A stretch of 64,000 nt of DNA from Chionis minor (taxonomy: Eukaryota > Chordata > Aves > Charadriiformes > Chionididae), in assembly GCA_013398295.1 (NCBI GenBank), contig VZSF01001339.1, forward strand, positions 113,323 to 177,322. The letters run 5' to 3'. A model generated the notes under the pieces. That model did not search any database. It was given only the letters and a program-made list of their open reading frames with translations, and was not told the origin of the DNA. How positions within the stretch are numbered: the first letter of the stretch is position 1; the number at the start of each line of letters is the position of its first letter. The translations under genes were made by a program, and so were the position numbers. Positions 22,650 to 33,856 of this stretch are shown here, piece by piece.

Positions 22650-25406
22650 GCAAAGATCTTGAAAGGCAGGAGCAAGCAAACAGTCTGCGCCTCCTCCCAG
22701 TGTGTGTAAGGCGGGGAAAAAACCCCCGAGCATCGCTAGGACAAAGCACCGTGCTCCTGGCATCACTGGGGGAAATTTGAAAGCCTATCTGAAGCACTAT
22801 TGTTTCCTGTACTGTCTATTTTGCAGCTCGGTTTCCAACTTGTTCTTTTATCTTTCTCGGAACAATTTCCCATCTGAGCTCACTTCCGCAGGGCTCCACA
22901 TCTCGCCCCAGAGCCTGCCTGGAGACGCGCCCAGCACGCATCCCATCGGCTGCGGGAAAACGGCCTCAGCAGGCGGCGGCGTGTCCCCACGGCGTTCCGT
23001 GCGGGAGAGGTGCCTTTAATCTGACGCCCAGAGAGCAGCTCGGACCTCTGGGTGGAAATAACCATCCTTGCACGGCTGTTCCTGGGATGGGAACGCGGAT
23101 TGTCGCCGTTTCCAGTCCAACCTCCTTCTCTTTTCGGCCGCCTGTGGCTGCGGGTGGTGTGGACTAACTCCCCCGGGGGCTCGTGTCTTGCTGAAGTTTC
23201 CGCCCATCAGCAAAAAATGTGCAGCGTATCACGGGGCTCGCCGGCCTCGGAAAAAAGCCGGCCTTTGGTCCTTCGTCTTCTAAACGGGCAGCGAGCTGTG
23301 AGGGAGTCCCGTATATTGTGTGCTCAGGAGGGAAAAAAATAATATAGTTAATTGGCAGAGCATGGCTAGATGAGCGCGGGCTGCGGTCGGTGCTCGGGTG
23401 CACCCAGGCTCCCGACTTGGCCCCATGTTGGCACAGGCGACCTCGGCGCGAGGCTGCCGCGGGAACGGGTGCTGCTTTGCACATGCCTCTGCACACGCAG
23501 GCTTTGAAAATAAAGCCCTGAAACAGATTTCAGGAACAAATGTGGTTTGAACCTGGGCCAGGAACCAGGACCTGCAAATCTGCGTCTTGCACTGACTTCC
23601 CTTCGGGCTACGGATCTCCTGGCTGCCCTCGCCGCGGAGCGGGGAGGCGTTTGGCAGGGCTGGGGGCTGGCAGGGCTGCCGCGGGGCATCGGCCGCTGGG
23701 CAAGGGGGGGGCTGGTTGTGGATTTTAGTTCAGACCTTAAAGAAATCTGCCCGAGCCCTTTGGCTCTGAGTGGTCTTGGCGGAAATGCAGCAGCCGGAAT
23801 GCCCATAGGCGGGCGTGCGGCATCGGTAGGCTCATCTGGAGGAATTTGGGGAACAGAACTGCCTGAGCATTTAAGGCAAAAATAGAAGAAATGGGGCACG
23901 TGCGTGCCCTTGCCTCGCAGCCAGGGAACCGGTGGAGGTTTGGGCAAGGCGTGCAGCCTGGCACGCCTGGGCGCCCGCGCCAGGAGAGCACCGGGACGGT
24001 TTTGGGGTGCGCAGTGAAGGGCGAGCGGGCTTTGCTGCGTCAGCGCCTCTGCCCAGGCGTGACACGGGGACGCTTGTGACTCGGGCTGTGCTGAGCTTCC
24101 TTCCCTGCCCTGCGAGTCTCCGAGACCGGCCCTGAGTTTCCCAGCTCCATCCCACGCTTGACCTGTTGCGGTCCCGCTCCCGTGACCGTGAGGTTTCGGC
24201 TGGCCCCGCGCCCACTGTGTTAGGGCTGGATGGACAGAGGAAAACCTGACTGTGTGCTGCAACAATAGCTTCCACCCAGCGTGGCTGCTCCCATCCTTCC
24301 CGACCCTGTTTGGCAATCCCGGCCACCAAAATCCTGGGAAGTGAGGGTAAAAGCTCACTGCTGCATTGCTGACTCCAGCCTGTCCAAAGCCACTTGCCCC
24401 CTTTGCACGCAGCATCCCCCTTCCCACGCCATGCCCCAGTTTGGGAGCAGTGTGACGGGGTCGGATTGGTGCCAAATCGATCTGAAAAATGTCTTGCCGT
24501 GGGGCACTCTTGAGCAGGAATTTGGGAATGGAGGCGCACCGCTGTGCCTGGGTTTTGCTACCCCACCTTGCTTGCTCAACTGGAAAGGAGCATCGCGTGC
24601 CTCAGTTTCCCCCCAGCAGGACAGGGAGGGCGTCCCCACACGCCGTCGGAGGTTGGTGAGGCTTCACATGGTGAAGTTTCCTCAGTTTCCCCCCTCTCCC
24701 ACCCCTCCTTCACCAGCCCCAGCCGCGCTGCCCTGCACCATGCGCGCCCCACGGACAAAGCTCTTCTTTCCGCAGAGCCGATATAATCTAACCTCCACGA
24801 AGCACCGCCGCCTTCCTCGCCTGCTCAGCCGCAGCCTCTCCAGCGGCGTCTGTGAGGGTTTCCTCCTCGGACCGTGGCCCGGCTGGGCAACCAGCTTCCC
24901 TGGCCAAAACCAGCCCTCGTGGCTTGATGGTTTCGCAGCGCTGCGGCAACGGGGTCGGGTGGTGCCATCGGGGACTCTGCATGCTCCCGGGGCGGAAACG
25001 TGTGCTCAGTCACTTCTGCAAAAAAAAAAAAAAATCAACATGAGAAGGCTGTTGGAGTCACTCGCTGCTTGGCCTGGCCCTTCCCTTCTCCTGCCCATCC
25101 GACAAGCTTTGGCGGAGCCCCGCCGTGCCGGGGAAGGAATCAGGAAGCTTCAGCGGGACTTGGGGGGAGCTGCCCGTGAGCGCCCTGCTGCGCCGGGACC
25201 TGGCAGGGGGAAAGGTGCGTGTGCGGCTGCAGAAGTCACCGCGACAGGGATGAGTTTCGTGCTCCAGTATAACGGATGGTGGGGTTTGGAAGGGTCCGGG
25301 TGCCAGGACTGGCGCAGGCGGCTGGGGCCGGACAAGGAGAGCGGCGCGTGGGGGCAGCTGCAGGGAGCTCCCCCCGCTGCCCGCACCCCTGCACACCCAT
25401 GTGTGG

Positions 25407-25436
25407 ATGCGCGTGCACGTGTGTGTGTGCACACAC
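25407..25436. repeat. 30-bp alternating purine-pyrimidine tract
   Basis: Unbroken alternation of purine and pyrimidine, rich in GT/AC and GC steps, with a GTGTGTGTGCACACAC inverted repeat at its right end. Such tracts can adopt Z-DNA. Confidence 0.8.
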
Positions 25437-28400
25437 CAATCTGAGCCCTTCTTGGTGCTTTGGGGGTGGGGGTAGCTCCCGTGCCGTGGTCTGGGTGGGC
25501 TGTGCCGAGGCTGGCGTGAGCCACAGGCAATGGAAAGCAGAGGAGACGCCCTTCGTCCCTTCATCCTGCTCCCTCAGGCTCTGGGAGCTCCAGTTTGGGG
25601 TGGTTGTTTTGGGTGGGAAGAGCCACACGAGCGAGGGCTGGAGAGACGCCACGGGAGGTTGCGAGGTCCACGTGAGCTCGTCCCACGCCGCTGGCGGGTG
25701 TTGGTGGCTCTGGGCAGGTCCCAGCCACCTCTCCCGTAGCCCGTCTCCGCTCCCCACCACGGAGCCCAGCTCTCCCCTCCAGGAGCAGCAGGGATAAAAG
25801 ACACCAGCTCAGCGTTTTCCTTTGTTTTTCATCTGCTTGGGCTGTTTATAGCGAGCACCGTCTGGGGCTGCACCTCCCGGCCGGCTCTTCTCCCAGCAGC
25901 TCCATCGGAGCTACTGAGCATCCCGCTCACCCCAGGAACGTCTGGGGAATCTGACGCGGCTTTTTGGGTATGGAAATGCTGTCTGGGGCTGGCTGATCTT
26001 TTCTGTTTGCCCCTCCAGACCCTCCCTGGCTGCTTCCCATGACGCATCCTGAGCGAGTGGTTTTGTTTTGGTGGTGCAGATGGGAGTGGCTGTGGGGACC
26101 AGCATCTCTCAGGGCTCTGCCACCAGCAAAGTCCCGGCTCCCTGGGCATGTCTTGGCAGGGCTCTGACGGTGCCGAGACCAAAGCCACGGTCCCGGGCTG
26201 CGCTCACTGCTGCGGGAGCTGGTCCCGGTCCCATCCGTGCCCATGGAGGTGGAAGCAGGAGTCGAGCGTGCGTTGCTGGAGGCTGATCCTGTTCACCCAG
26301 CCTTGACCCGCAGCCACCCACTGCCCCTGAAGCATGTGTGCTTCCCAAAGTAACTGGGGAATGTAAGCCGATAACGAGCATAAATTTACTGCGTGGGATC
26401 CTGCTTATTCGTTTGAATCTGTTCAGGGTTCTGCAAAGTGGGAAGGGTTGGAAACTGGCGATGGGAGACACATGCCCTGTGCTTGGCTTCTCCTTCGTGC
26501 CCTCCTGTTGCAGTGAATCCCGGCATGTGTCCTGCCAAATCCTCATGGCTCCCGGCCAGGAGCGGGGTGATGCCCGGCCCTGCGGGGGTTGCATTGAGGC
26601 TGCAAATACCCTCCCTGCATTTTCCCTGTTTTACCAGCCAGCGTTTCAGTTCCTGTTCCGCAGCAGGAGGGTTCCTGGGAGGTTCTTTGCCATGGGGGTC
26701 CTGCAGGACCCCTTTGCAGGGCCGGTGGGGCTGCAGCTCCAGCCCCGGAGGGCCAGTGGAGCCCCGGGGAGCTCCTCTCCTCGCTGGACTGGATGGGCTA
26801 GTTTCTCTGACAGTGGAGATGTTTTAGCAGTGACGCCAGCATGGCCAGGGATGGTTGTGACTTGCTCAGATCCGGAGCTTTTCTACCTCCTGAGTGTTCC
26901 TTGCCCCCTTCCTCCCCCTCTCGCCCTGGAGAATTCCCGCCTGCCTGACCTGCCATCCGTCCTCGCCGGGAAGGGGGTGGAATTGCTGCGGTGTGGCCGG
27001 GTGCGGCAGCCCTGGAGCGGGGGCACGCGCAGGTGGCGGCACCGTTTTGGCCGGATCTGAGCCACCCGTGAGTCACGTCAGCCGCTCGCTGCCGCCTGCC
27101 CCTTCCCCAGGAGCCTGCGCCACAGCCGTCCCCAGGGAGCGCCCGGGGCAGATGTCCCCTGCCAGAAAGCAGAAGCAAACTCCATTTCCTGGAGCCTGAG
27201 GCTGGGAGAGGCGCTGCAGAAATGGGGAACAGAAATCCTCCCTCCTCCTCCTCGAGAGGCCAGCTCGTGTCACCGCGTCTCCATCACCCCTGCCAGCGGG
27301 GCCAGTCCCTTGTCCTGGTGTTCCCCTGGATGGGAACAGCATTGATGTGATGGAGCCGTGGGAAACTGGAGAATGAGGTGGCAGGCAGTGGGAGCTCATG
27401 GATGCCAGCACGCCCTGGGGGCTGGTAAGAAAAAAGCACATTTTGAGGGGCGCTGAACCCCCAGTGCTGAGCTAGAGGGCTGGTTTGGGGAAGCATCGCC
27501 CCCTGGCTCCAGGCAGTCCCAGTGGCCGGGAGCTCCGGCTCCTAGTGCTGGCCCAGCTCGACATTGGTGCTTCCCTGCCCAACATCTGTCCTTCCCAGCC
27601 CCGCGGGCACTCCTGCCCTTGGAAACATTTCCTTTCTTTTTCCTTCCCCTGCACTTGCCAGGAGGAGAGCAGTGCCCTCATCATCTGTCTGAGAGAAGCC
27701 GGCTTGGGGTTAACGCAGGCCAAAGGCTTTGTGTGCTTTTGGAATGCGTTTGCTGGCGCTGGTTGGGCAATTCCTGGCTTTGGCTGGTGTCCTGGTGGGA
27801 ATGCTGGAAGCAGAGGCTGAGTCAGGCTAAGAGGCACCAGTAAGCATCCCTGCTCCGAAGCGGAGCAGCCCCAGCAGGGTCAGGCTGCGTGGCGCCCGGC
27901 CAGCTTTGAGCATCTCCTGCTGGAGATCCCACCGCCTCTCCAGCCCCTCTTCCTGTGCTGGACCACCCTCGTGGTGAGAAAGCGGATTTTTTCTGTTTCT
28001 AATTGCCAGGATGCCCTTGCAGTGCAGAAAGCATGGGGGATGCCTGCTGGCTGGGAAGCGAGGTGCTCCCCTCTCCGCCGTGGCTCCCCGTTCCTCTGCG
28101 TGTGCAGGCAGCAGGCTCGGGCTGGCTCTGCAGGACCTGTCTGTTTGTCCTCCACCTGTCCCAAAGCTCTCCCAAAGCGCTCAAGCATGGACACCGGGGG
28201 ACGGCACGGTACTCCAGGAGCCTTCAATCGACTTCCCTTTCCTCCCTGACCCCAAACACTTCCCAGTGGTGCCCGGAACCTGGGGAATCTCCTTTGGACC
28301 AGGGCATGGGGCTGGCAGGAGCACTGATTTTTCGGGTGGCTTTGTCGCTGCAGGGGGGCGGCGGGGAACCGCTGGCTGCCTACACTCCCTTGTTGCAGCA

Positions 28401-29693
28401 GCAGCCCCTCACACAGCCCTTTGCGGGGGGCTGCAGCTCCCAGCACAGCACACCCCTGTGTGCCAGGATCTCCTGCAAGCTTTTCTCGGGAGCGTGCTGG
28501 TCAGGAAAAGGCGGCTGCCCGCTCCCTCCGGAGCCCTCCACGCCGCTCACCGATGTACATTAAAAACCTGCTGCCTTTGGGCGCGCAGAGCTTTGCCAGC
28601 TCCCAGGGACCTGGTGCGGGGGGCTGTGGGCCAATGTCACCATGGGTCAGCCCAGGGGGATCGGAAGATGTGGCCCCATTGGCACCTGGATCTGCTGTGG
28701 TTCGGTGACGTGGCACGGCGTGGCAATGGCCACCTTCCCTTCTCCCATCCCTTGGGGGAGGAAAAAGGCTTAAAACGGAGCGCTCGGCGGCTTGGCACCC
28801 ACCAGCACAGCTTGCCGCGCATCCCGCTCGCTCCAGGCAGCGCATTGCGTTATTTCGGGGCAGATCGGGCTGGCAGCTTTTTCTCGCCAGCTTTAAGCGA
28901 GGCAGTGCCGGTGGGGCGCCCGCCATGGGGCTTCCCCTGCCCTCAGATGGCTTCGGGGTGCTGCGGGGGTGGCGGGGGGGCACTGCCTGCAGCTGTGGGC
29001 TGCCGCTGGTGTTGGCAGAGCCGCTGCCCGTCGCCCCGGCAAGCCCAAAACTGCCTGTCTAGGGGCTGGCCCCCGCCATGGTGTGGAGAACTCGAGCTCC
29101 CTGCACGGCTCTCTGTGTGCGTGTGTTTGGTGTTTCCCAGTTTCTTGCCCAGAAAAGCATCCAGAACCTACTTTTGTGCTTCTCAGGGGTTTGGTTTGGT
29201 CTTTTAAACTCCCAGTTTTGACACGTCTTTTCAGAGGTGTTTTGCATCACTCCTGACCGTGACTCTCCCCCTTACTTGGGGGGACGAATTTGGATGGTTG
29301 ATTTAATTATCCTTTCCCCTTCCGTGACCCACTGGCCCCTGCTAGCTTGGGCTGTGGAGCTTTAATTAAGATGCTTTTAAATTTAATGGGAGTTGACAGG
29401 GTCGGATGGGAGGGGCTGGGACTTACATATGTGGGGAGCGTGCAGCTGGGCCCCCACGCAGCAGCCCTGCCGCCTTCCCTTTTCCTCCACCAGCAATTCC
29501 TTTCGTCTGGGAGAGTTTTCCATCAGCTGGGGGGAGCAGGGGAGGGCTGGGGTGCCTTAACTCAGGTGCCTTCGACAGGCAGTCGCTAGCCCAAACTGGA
29601 GTGGGCACTGGGGACACCTGCCCGCAGCTTCACTGGTCCCCAAACTGGAGCCGAGAGATGAAGTGAGCATCCCCGCATCTCTCCTTGTTTTAG

Positions 29694-29705
29694 GAATCAG
29701 TGCAG
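29694..29705 (+). other. Candidate 12-nt microexon
   Basis: GAATCAGTGCAG lies between a good acceptor (CTCTCCTTGTTTTAG) and a good donor (CAG|GTGAGA). Chance pairing is quite possible at this size. Confidence 0.15.
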
Positions 29706-31381
29706 GTGAGAAGCGAGTGTCCTTGCAGAGGAGAGGGGCTGGAGGCATGACCCAGGTGTGCCTTCGCGGCGTCAGCCAGGCAGGGAGAGGATCTGCAGCA
29801 TCAAACCTGGGGGACCAGCTCCCCCTTTTTCAGCAGGAGCTGATCCCAGCCTGGCAGAGACGTGCCTCTGTGTTCCCTCCTTGTATACCAAGCAAAGCCC
29901 GACGGCACGGGACAGGGGACGGGAATTGCTTTTTCCATGGGGGACATGGTGACCTGGTGTATTCCGGCGGCAGGAGGGGATGGATGGCACGCTGAGCTGG
30001 GCAGCGAGGCTTTCCCCGGCGCCCCGGGGGCTGTGATGCTGTTTGCTGGCCCCCTGCCACAGGAAAGGGCAAAACTTCAGGAGCATCTCATGGAACCAAG
30101 GGGGAAACTGCCGTGCCTGCGTGTCTGGGGCTGCCTTTCCTACCAAAATCCAGGGAGGGAGCGAGGGGGTGATAGAGGGAGGGGGACGGGGTGCTGGTTG
30201 TTCGGGTACCACCCTCGCAGTGGTTACAGCAGCGCCGACCGAGCAGCAATTCGTCACCCCCGGCGCAGCCCCACGGCGCTGACCCCACTGCTGGCGTGAT
30301 GGGGGGGACAGCACTGCCACCTCTGCGCTGCCTGCCCAGGGGGACGCGGGGGACATCCCTTTGCCTGCCTGCCTCCAACCTGGGATCTCTGTTTTTAATG
30401 GCACACCTCGTAGGTGGCTTCTGTTTGTCTGGCATGGGTCTGCCCCAGCCAGACCCCTGGGAAGGGGGCGGGTTGTGTGCAAAGGGGGATGGAGCGGGTC
30501 GGGATGGGTTTGGGATCGCCGCTCTCTGCTCCTTCCCGTCCCCGGTGCCCGCTGCCGTGGGCTGGGCGCCGCGAGGCTGCTTTGTCTCGCCTGCCATCCC
30601 GCGCGCTTCATTTTTCAGTCTGGCATGAGACAGGTGCCGTCATTAACCTCGGCGGGGGCTTTGCGATCCGGGGATGCGGCTCGGCTCGCTCCGGCAGCGG
30701 GTGGGTGCTGGTGCCCCCAGCCCCTCGCCCACCTCTCCCCCAGCGCCTGCCCCAGCCCATCTGCCGGAGGCGCCGCTCGCTCGGCACCCACCCTGCTCCT
30801 TGGCAGCCCCAAGGACGGAGCCTGTTTTGCCGGAGATGTCTCTCTCCCCAAGGCTCCGCGTCTGGTGTTGGGCCCCAGCCTGTCGCGGCATTTCCCAAGG
30901 TTTCTGCTTCTGCCTCGCCACCGCGCTGCTGTGTTTTGTCTGCTCCCAATCAGTGTCTTTTGTTAGTGTCTTTGAAAAGATAAGATCGTTTCCCCCCTCT
31001 GCTGCCAGCCCCGCTATCAGCCTGGCGCTACCACGGCCATTCCACCCTTGAGCGATCCCAGCACAGCGGAAAACAGCCGGAGCGGGACTTGCCAGCGAGC
31101 AGCAGTTCCCCTGGCTGTTGTCTTCCCGAGAGCATCTCTGCGTGGGGAGGTAGGGCAGAGGATCGAGCCTTTTCCTGCATCCCCGCTTGCCAGTTAATTT
31201 TTGTTGGGGGGGGGAGGAATCCCTGGGGATGCGGGTGTCGGAGGAGCGGGGATGCTGGGCAGGTCAGACGGCATTTCCAGCGCCGGCGGGGGAGGCCGGG
31301 GACGCTGCTGTCTCGCGTGCCATGATCTGATCCGAGCTGAGTTGTGCAGCTGAGTGTGCTTCATTTTTAATTGCTTTTGGA

Positions 31382-31398
31382 GGGGGGGGGGGGGGGGG
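31382..31398. repeat. Poly-G run (17)
   Basis: Seventeen G residues shortly before the 198-bp tandem duplication; a likely sequencing weak point. Confidence 0.9.
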
Positions 31399-31512
31399 CC
31401 TCTCTCCCCGCCGCAACCTCTGCCCCGGGCAGGCTGTGCAGACGGGCTCAGCCCTGGCACCCTCCCCTCCGCCTGCGGCTCAGCCCAGCCATGGCTTGGG
31501 GGGGGGGGCTGG

Positions 31513-31908
31513 GGGGGCAGGAAGACCCCGATTGCAGAACCCAGCAGCACACGGCGATGGAGGGTGCCCGAGCCCAGCCGCAGCCGTGCCGGTGATGTGC
31601 CGGCTGGGATTGCAGCCCTGCTACAGAGCAGACAGCGAGGCTGTGCCAGGCTGCTGCCGGAGCCGTCGCTTTTGGCCACCAAACACCCCGACCTGGGAGC
31701 GCGAGGGATGGGGGGCAGGAAGACCCCGATTGCAGAACCCAGCAGCACACGGCGATGGAGGGTGCCCGAGCCCAGCCGCAGCCGTGCCGGTGATGTGCCG
31801 GCTGGGATTGCAGCCCTGCTACAGAGCAGACAGCGAGGCTGTGCCAGGCTGCTGCCGGAGCCGTCGCTTTTGGCCACCAAACACCCCGACCTGGGAGCGC
31901 GAGGGATG
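31513..31908. repeat. 198-bp tandem duplication
   Basis: Two head-to-tail copies at an offset of 198 bases (for example the C of GGCAGGAAGACC at 31518 and 31716), identical as far as I compared by eye. Each copy starts at GGGGGCAGGAAGACC and runs to GCGCGAGGGATG; the second then diverges into unique sequence at 31909. Because 198 is divisible by 3, several open frames run through both copies and inflate apparent ORF length, but no known protein is encoded. Confidence 0.95.
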
Positions 31909-32286
31909 CGAAGTGCCTCCATCCGCCCGGCAGCTGTGCGGGGACCTGTCCTTTCCCCTTCGGAGGACCTTGCACTTCACTGCCCCGGCGCTTGGCTGAC
32001 CCCAGGCCCTACGGCGTGTTTGGGTTTCCCCAGTGGCTTTTTTTTGGTCCTATTTTGTCTAAATATGGCCACGGGCTCAGCAGCGTGTGCCCGAGAGCCC
32101 AAGTGGCACAGCATGCACAGGCGGCGGGGACACGGGCACCACGTGCGTACGCAGCGCAGCCTTATTTGTATGTGCTGCAGCCTGGAGTTGAGACTGCAGC
32201 TTCCCCCACCTTCCATCCCGCTGTGCAGTTATTGCCAGCGAATATTAGTCAAGTACAAATTACAAACCATTCAAAGTCTTAAAGAG

Positions 32287-32335
32287 CTGTCAATCAGCTG
32301 CTGCTTATTATCCTAATCAAATGCACTAAAAATAG
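32287..32335. promoter_or_regulatory. PBX-MEIS / E-box / MEF2 site cluster, candidate enhancer
   Basis: An AT-rich island in GC-rich DNA holds CTGTCAATCA (32287-32296), the exact complement of the PBX-MEIS composite TGATTGACAG. It overlaps the E-box CAGCTG (32295-32300). A GATA-like TTATCC (32308-32313) and a perfect MEF2 site CTAAAAATAG (32326-32335) follow. This grouping resembles myogenic control regions. Function is inferred only. Confidence 0.45.
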
Positions 32336-33667
32336 TGACAAAACTTATTAGCAGGGGGAAAGGGGAGGCCATCAAAATAAACCTGCGGTGTGGCACATCC
32401 TCTGCGTGGCAGCCACCACCCCGGGCACCCACCCAGCGAGAGGGACGTGGGGCGGCTGCCCAGCGCCACACTGGCCCCGCTGAGCTGTGCTCGGTGGCTT
32501 CCACCATCGCGCCGCCGTCTTTGCACCATAACGAGCCCGGCATCCGTGGCGTGGGGCGGCGTGCCATGATCCGGGTACTGCACGAGCCGAGTGGGTCGGG
32601 ACAGCTGGGGCAGGGCTGTGGTGGCAGCCGGCGGTGCTGGGGGAGCAGCAGCCCTTCCTCCTTTGCTGCTGTCTCTGTGCCAGCCCTCCCCTCGCTGCGC
32701 CTTGGTGGCCGAGGGCATAAAGGCAGGAGGATGCGGCTGGTCCCGCTTCCAGGCTTGCTCCCAGCAGGGTTAGATGGCAGGGCAGCAAAAACCTACCTGC
32801 CCTGTCCCCATCCGTCTTCTGGGATGTTCCCCCTGGATGAGATGTGAAACCTGGGCTCCAGCTGGGATGGGAGCCTGGTGGGATGCTGCTCGGGACCGTG
32901 AAGCTGGGGGTGCTGTGGGGGCTGAATCCCCTCCAGGCAAGCGGGAGCCCCTCCTTGAGGCAGCTGAACCTTCTGCCCAGCACTAGGTGAGCAGGACAGG
33001 CTGGAGAGAGATTTCGCTTTTGGCAGGAGATGGGGGGAAAGGTGCAGTTCCTGCAGGCTCTGGGGGCTCGGTGGGGGTGGCAGAGCCAGGCGAGTGACTG
33101 CCCCAGATCTGCGGGACCCTGCCCTGCTCTGCTTTCGACCCAAAGCGCTGCCCTGAGCCACTGCTGCTTAGAGATGTCCTCCCCCATCATGCACACTTGC
33201 AGCAGGAAACTGTCCCTTTTGAAAGATTTGACTAAAATCTGCTTTTCTGTCTGTGTCAAGGCTTGGGCAGCACGAGGTGGTCCCAGCCCCTGTGCATGGA
33301 TCATGCTGTAGCACATCCGTGACGTTGGGGATGGAGTAGGCAGCTCGTGTCCCTGGGCACAAGGTCCCTGGTTGGTGGCCGACCTTCCCTGCCACCGGTC
33401 CTGGCTGTCCTGAGACAGAGCGGTGGGGCTGGGAATGCTGGTGTGTCCGGAGGAACCGGCTCAGCTTCTCCCCTGAAAAATCCCTCTGCGGGCTGGGGGT
33501 GCCTGCACTCCCCTCTCACCCGGGGACATCGCTCGGGGCGGCTCCAGCCGCCTCCTCTCCCGTCCCCGGGTGGGTTTGATGAAGTGGAGCAGAGAATTGT
33601 CCCCTCTTCACACATGAGAGATCAGAGCAAGCGGGTGTGAGCTGCCGGCCCTGCACTGGAGGGATGG

Positions 33668-33694
33668 CGAGGAGGAGGAGGAGGAGGAGGAGGA
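33668..33694. repeat. GAG/GGA trinucleotide repeat
   Basis: About nine units of GGA in a purine-rich stretch. Confidence 0.9.
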
Positions 33695-33803
33695 AGGCAG
33701 TGGCAGCCCTGGGTGCCGGACCGTGGCGCAGGGGGGAAGAGGGCGGTGGGGCGTGGGGACGGCGGCGGGTGCCACGGATGCTGACGTCCCCTCTGTCTCA
33801 CAG

Positions 33804-33856
33804 GCTGCGGCGGGAGCTGAGCTGACTTCGCCGGCGGCTGTAGCCGGAAAGCACTG
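33804..33856 (+). other. SRC: Candidate SRC noncoding 5' exon (53 nt)
   Basis: A strong polypyrimidine tract and acceptor, GTCCCCTCTGTCTCACAG, precede a CpG-rich 53-base segment that ends in a consensus donor, CACTG|GTAAGG (GT at 33857-33858). The segment has no ATG, as expected for 5' UTR sequence, and has in-frame stops, so it is not coding. It lies 3.9 kb before the first coding exon. Human SRC has small noncoding exons between its promoter and exon 2, and this would be a natural counterpart. Confidence 0.45.

Noticed and set aside
23366..24475. 369-codon minus-strand frame
   Set aside because: Overlaps a long plus-strand frame (24281-25444); composition is Arg/Pro/Ala-rich as expected from GC-rich noncoding DNA.
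28011..29207. 398-codon plus-strand frame
   Set aside because: GC-rich chance frame with overlapping open frames on the other strand, no recognisable motif and no supporting splice context.
31354..32316. 320-codon frame with an internal 66-residue repeat
   Set aside because: Its length comes from the 198-bp tandem duplication and a poly-G run in GC-rich DNA; other frames through the same repeat are equally open.
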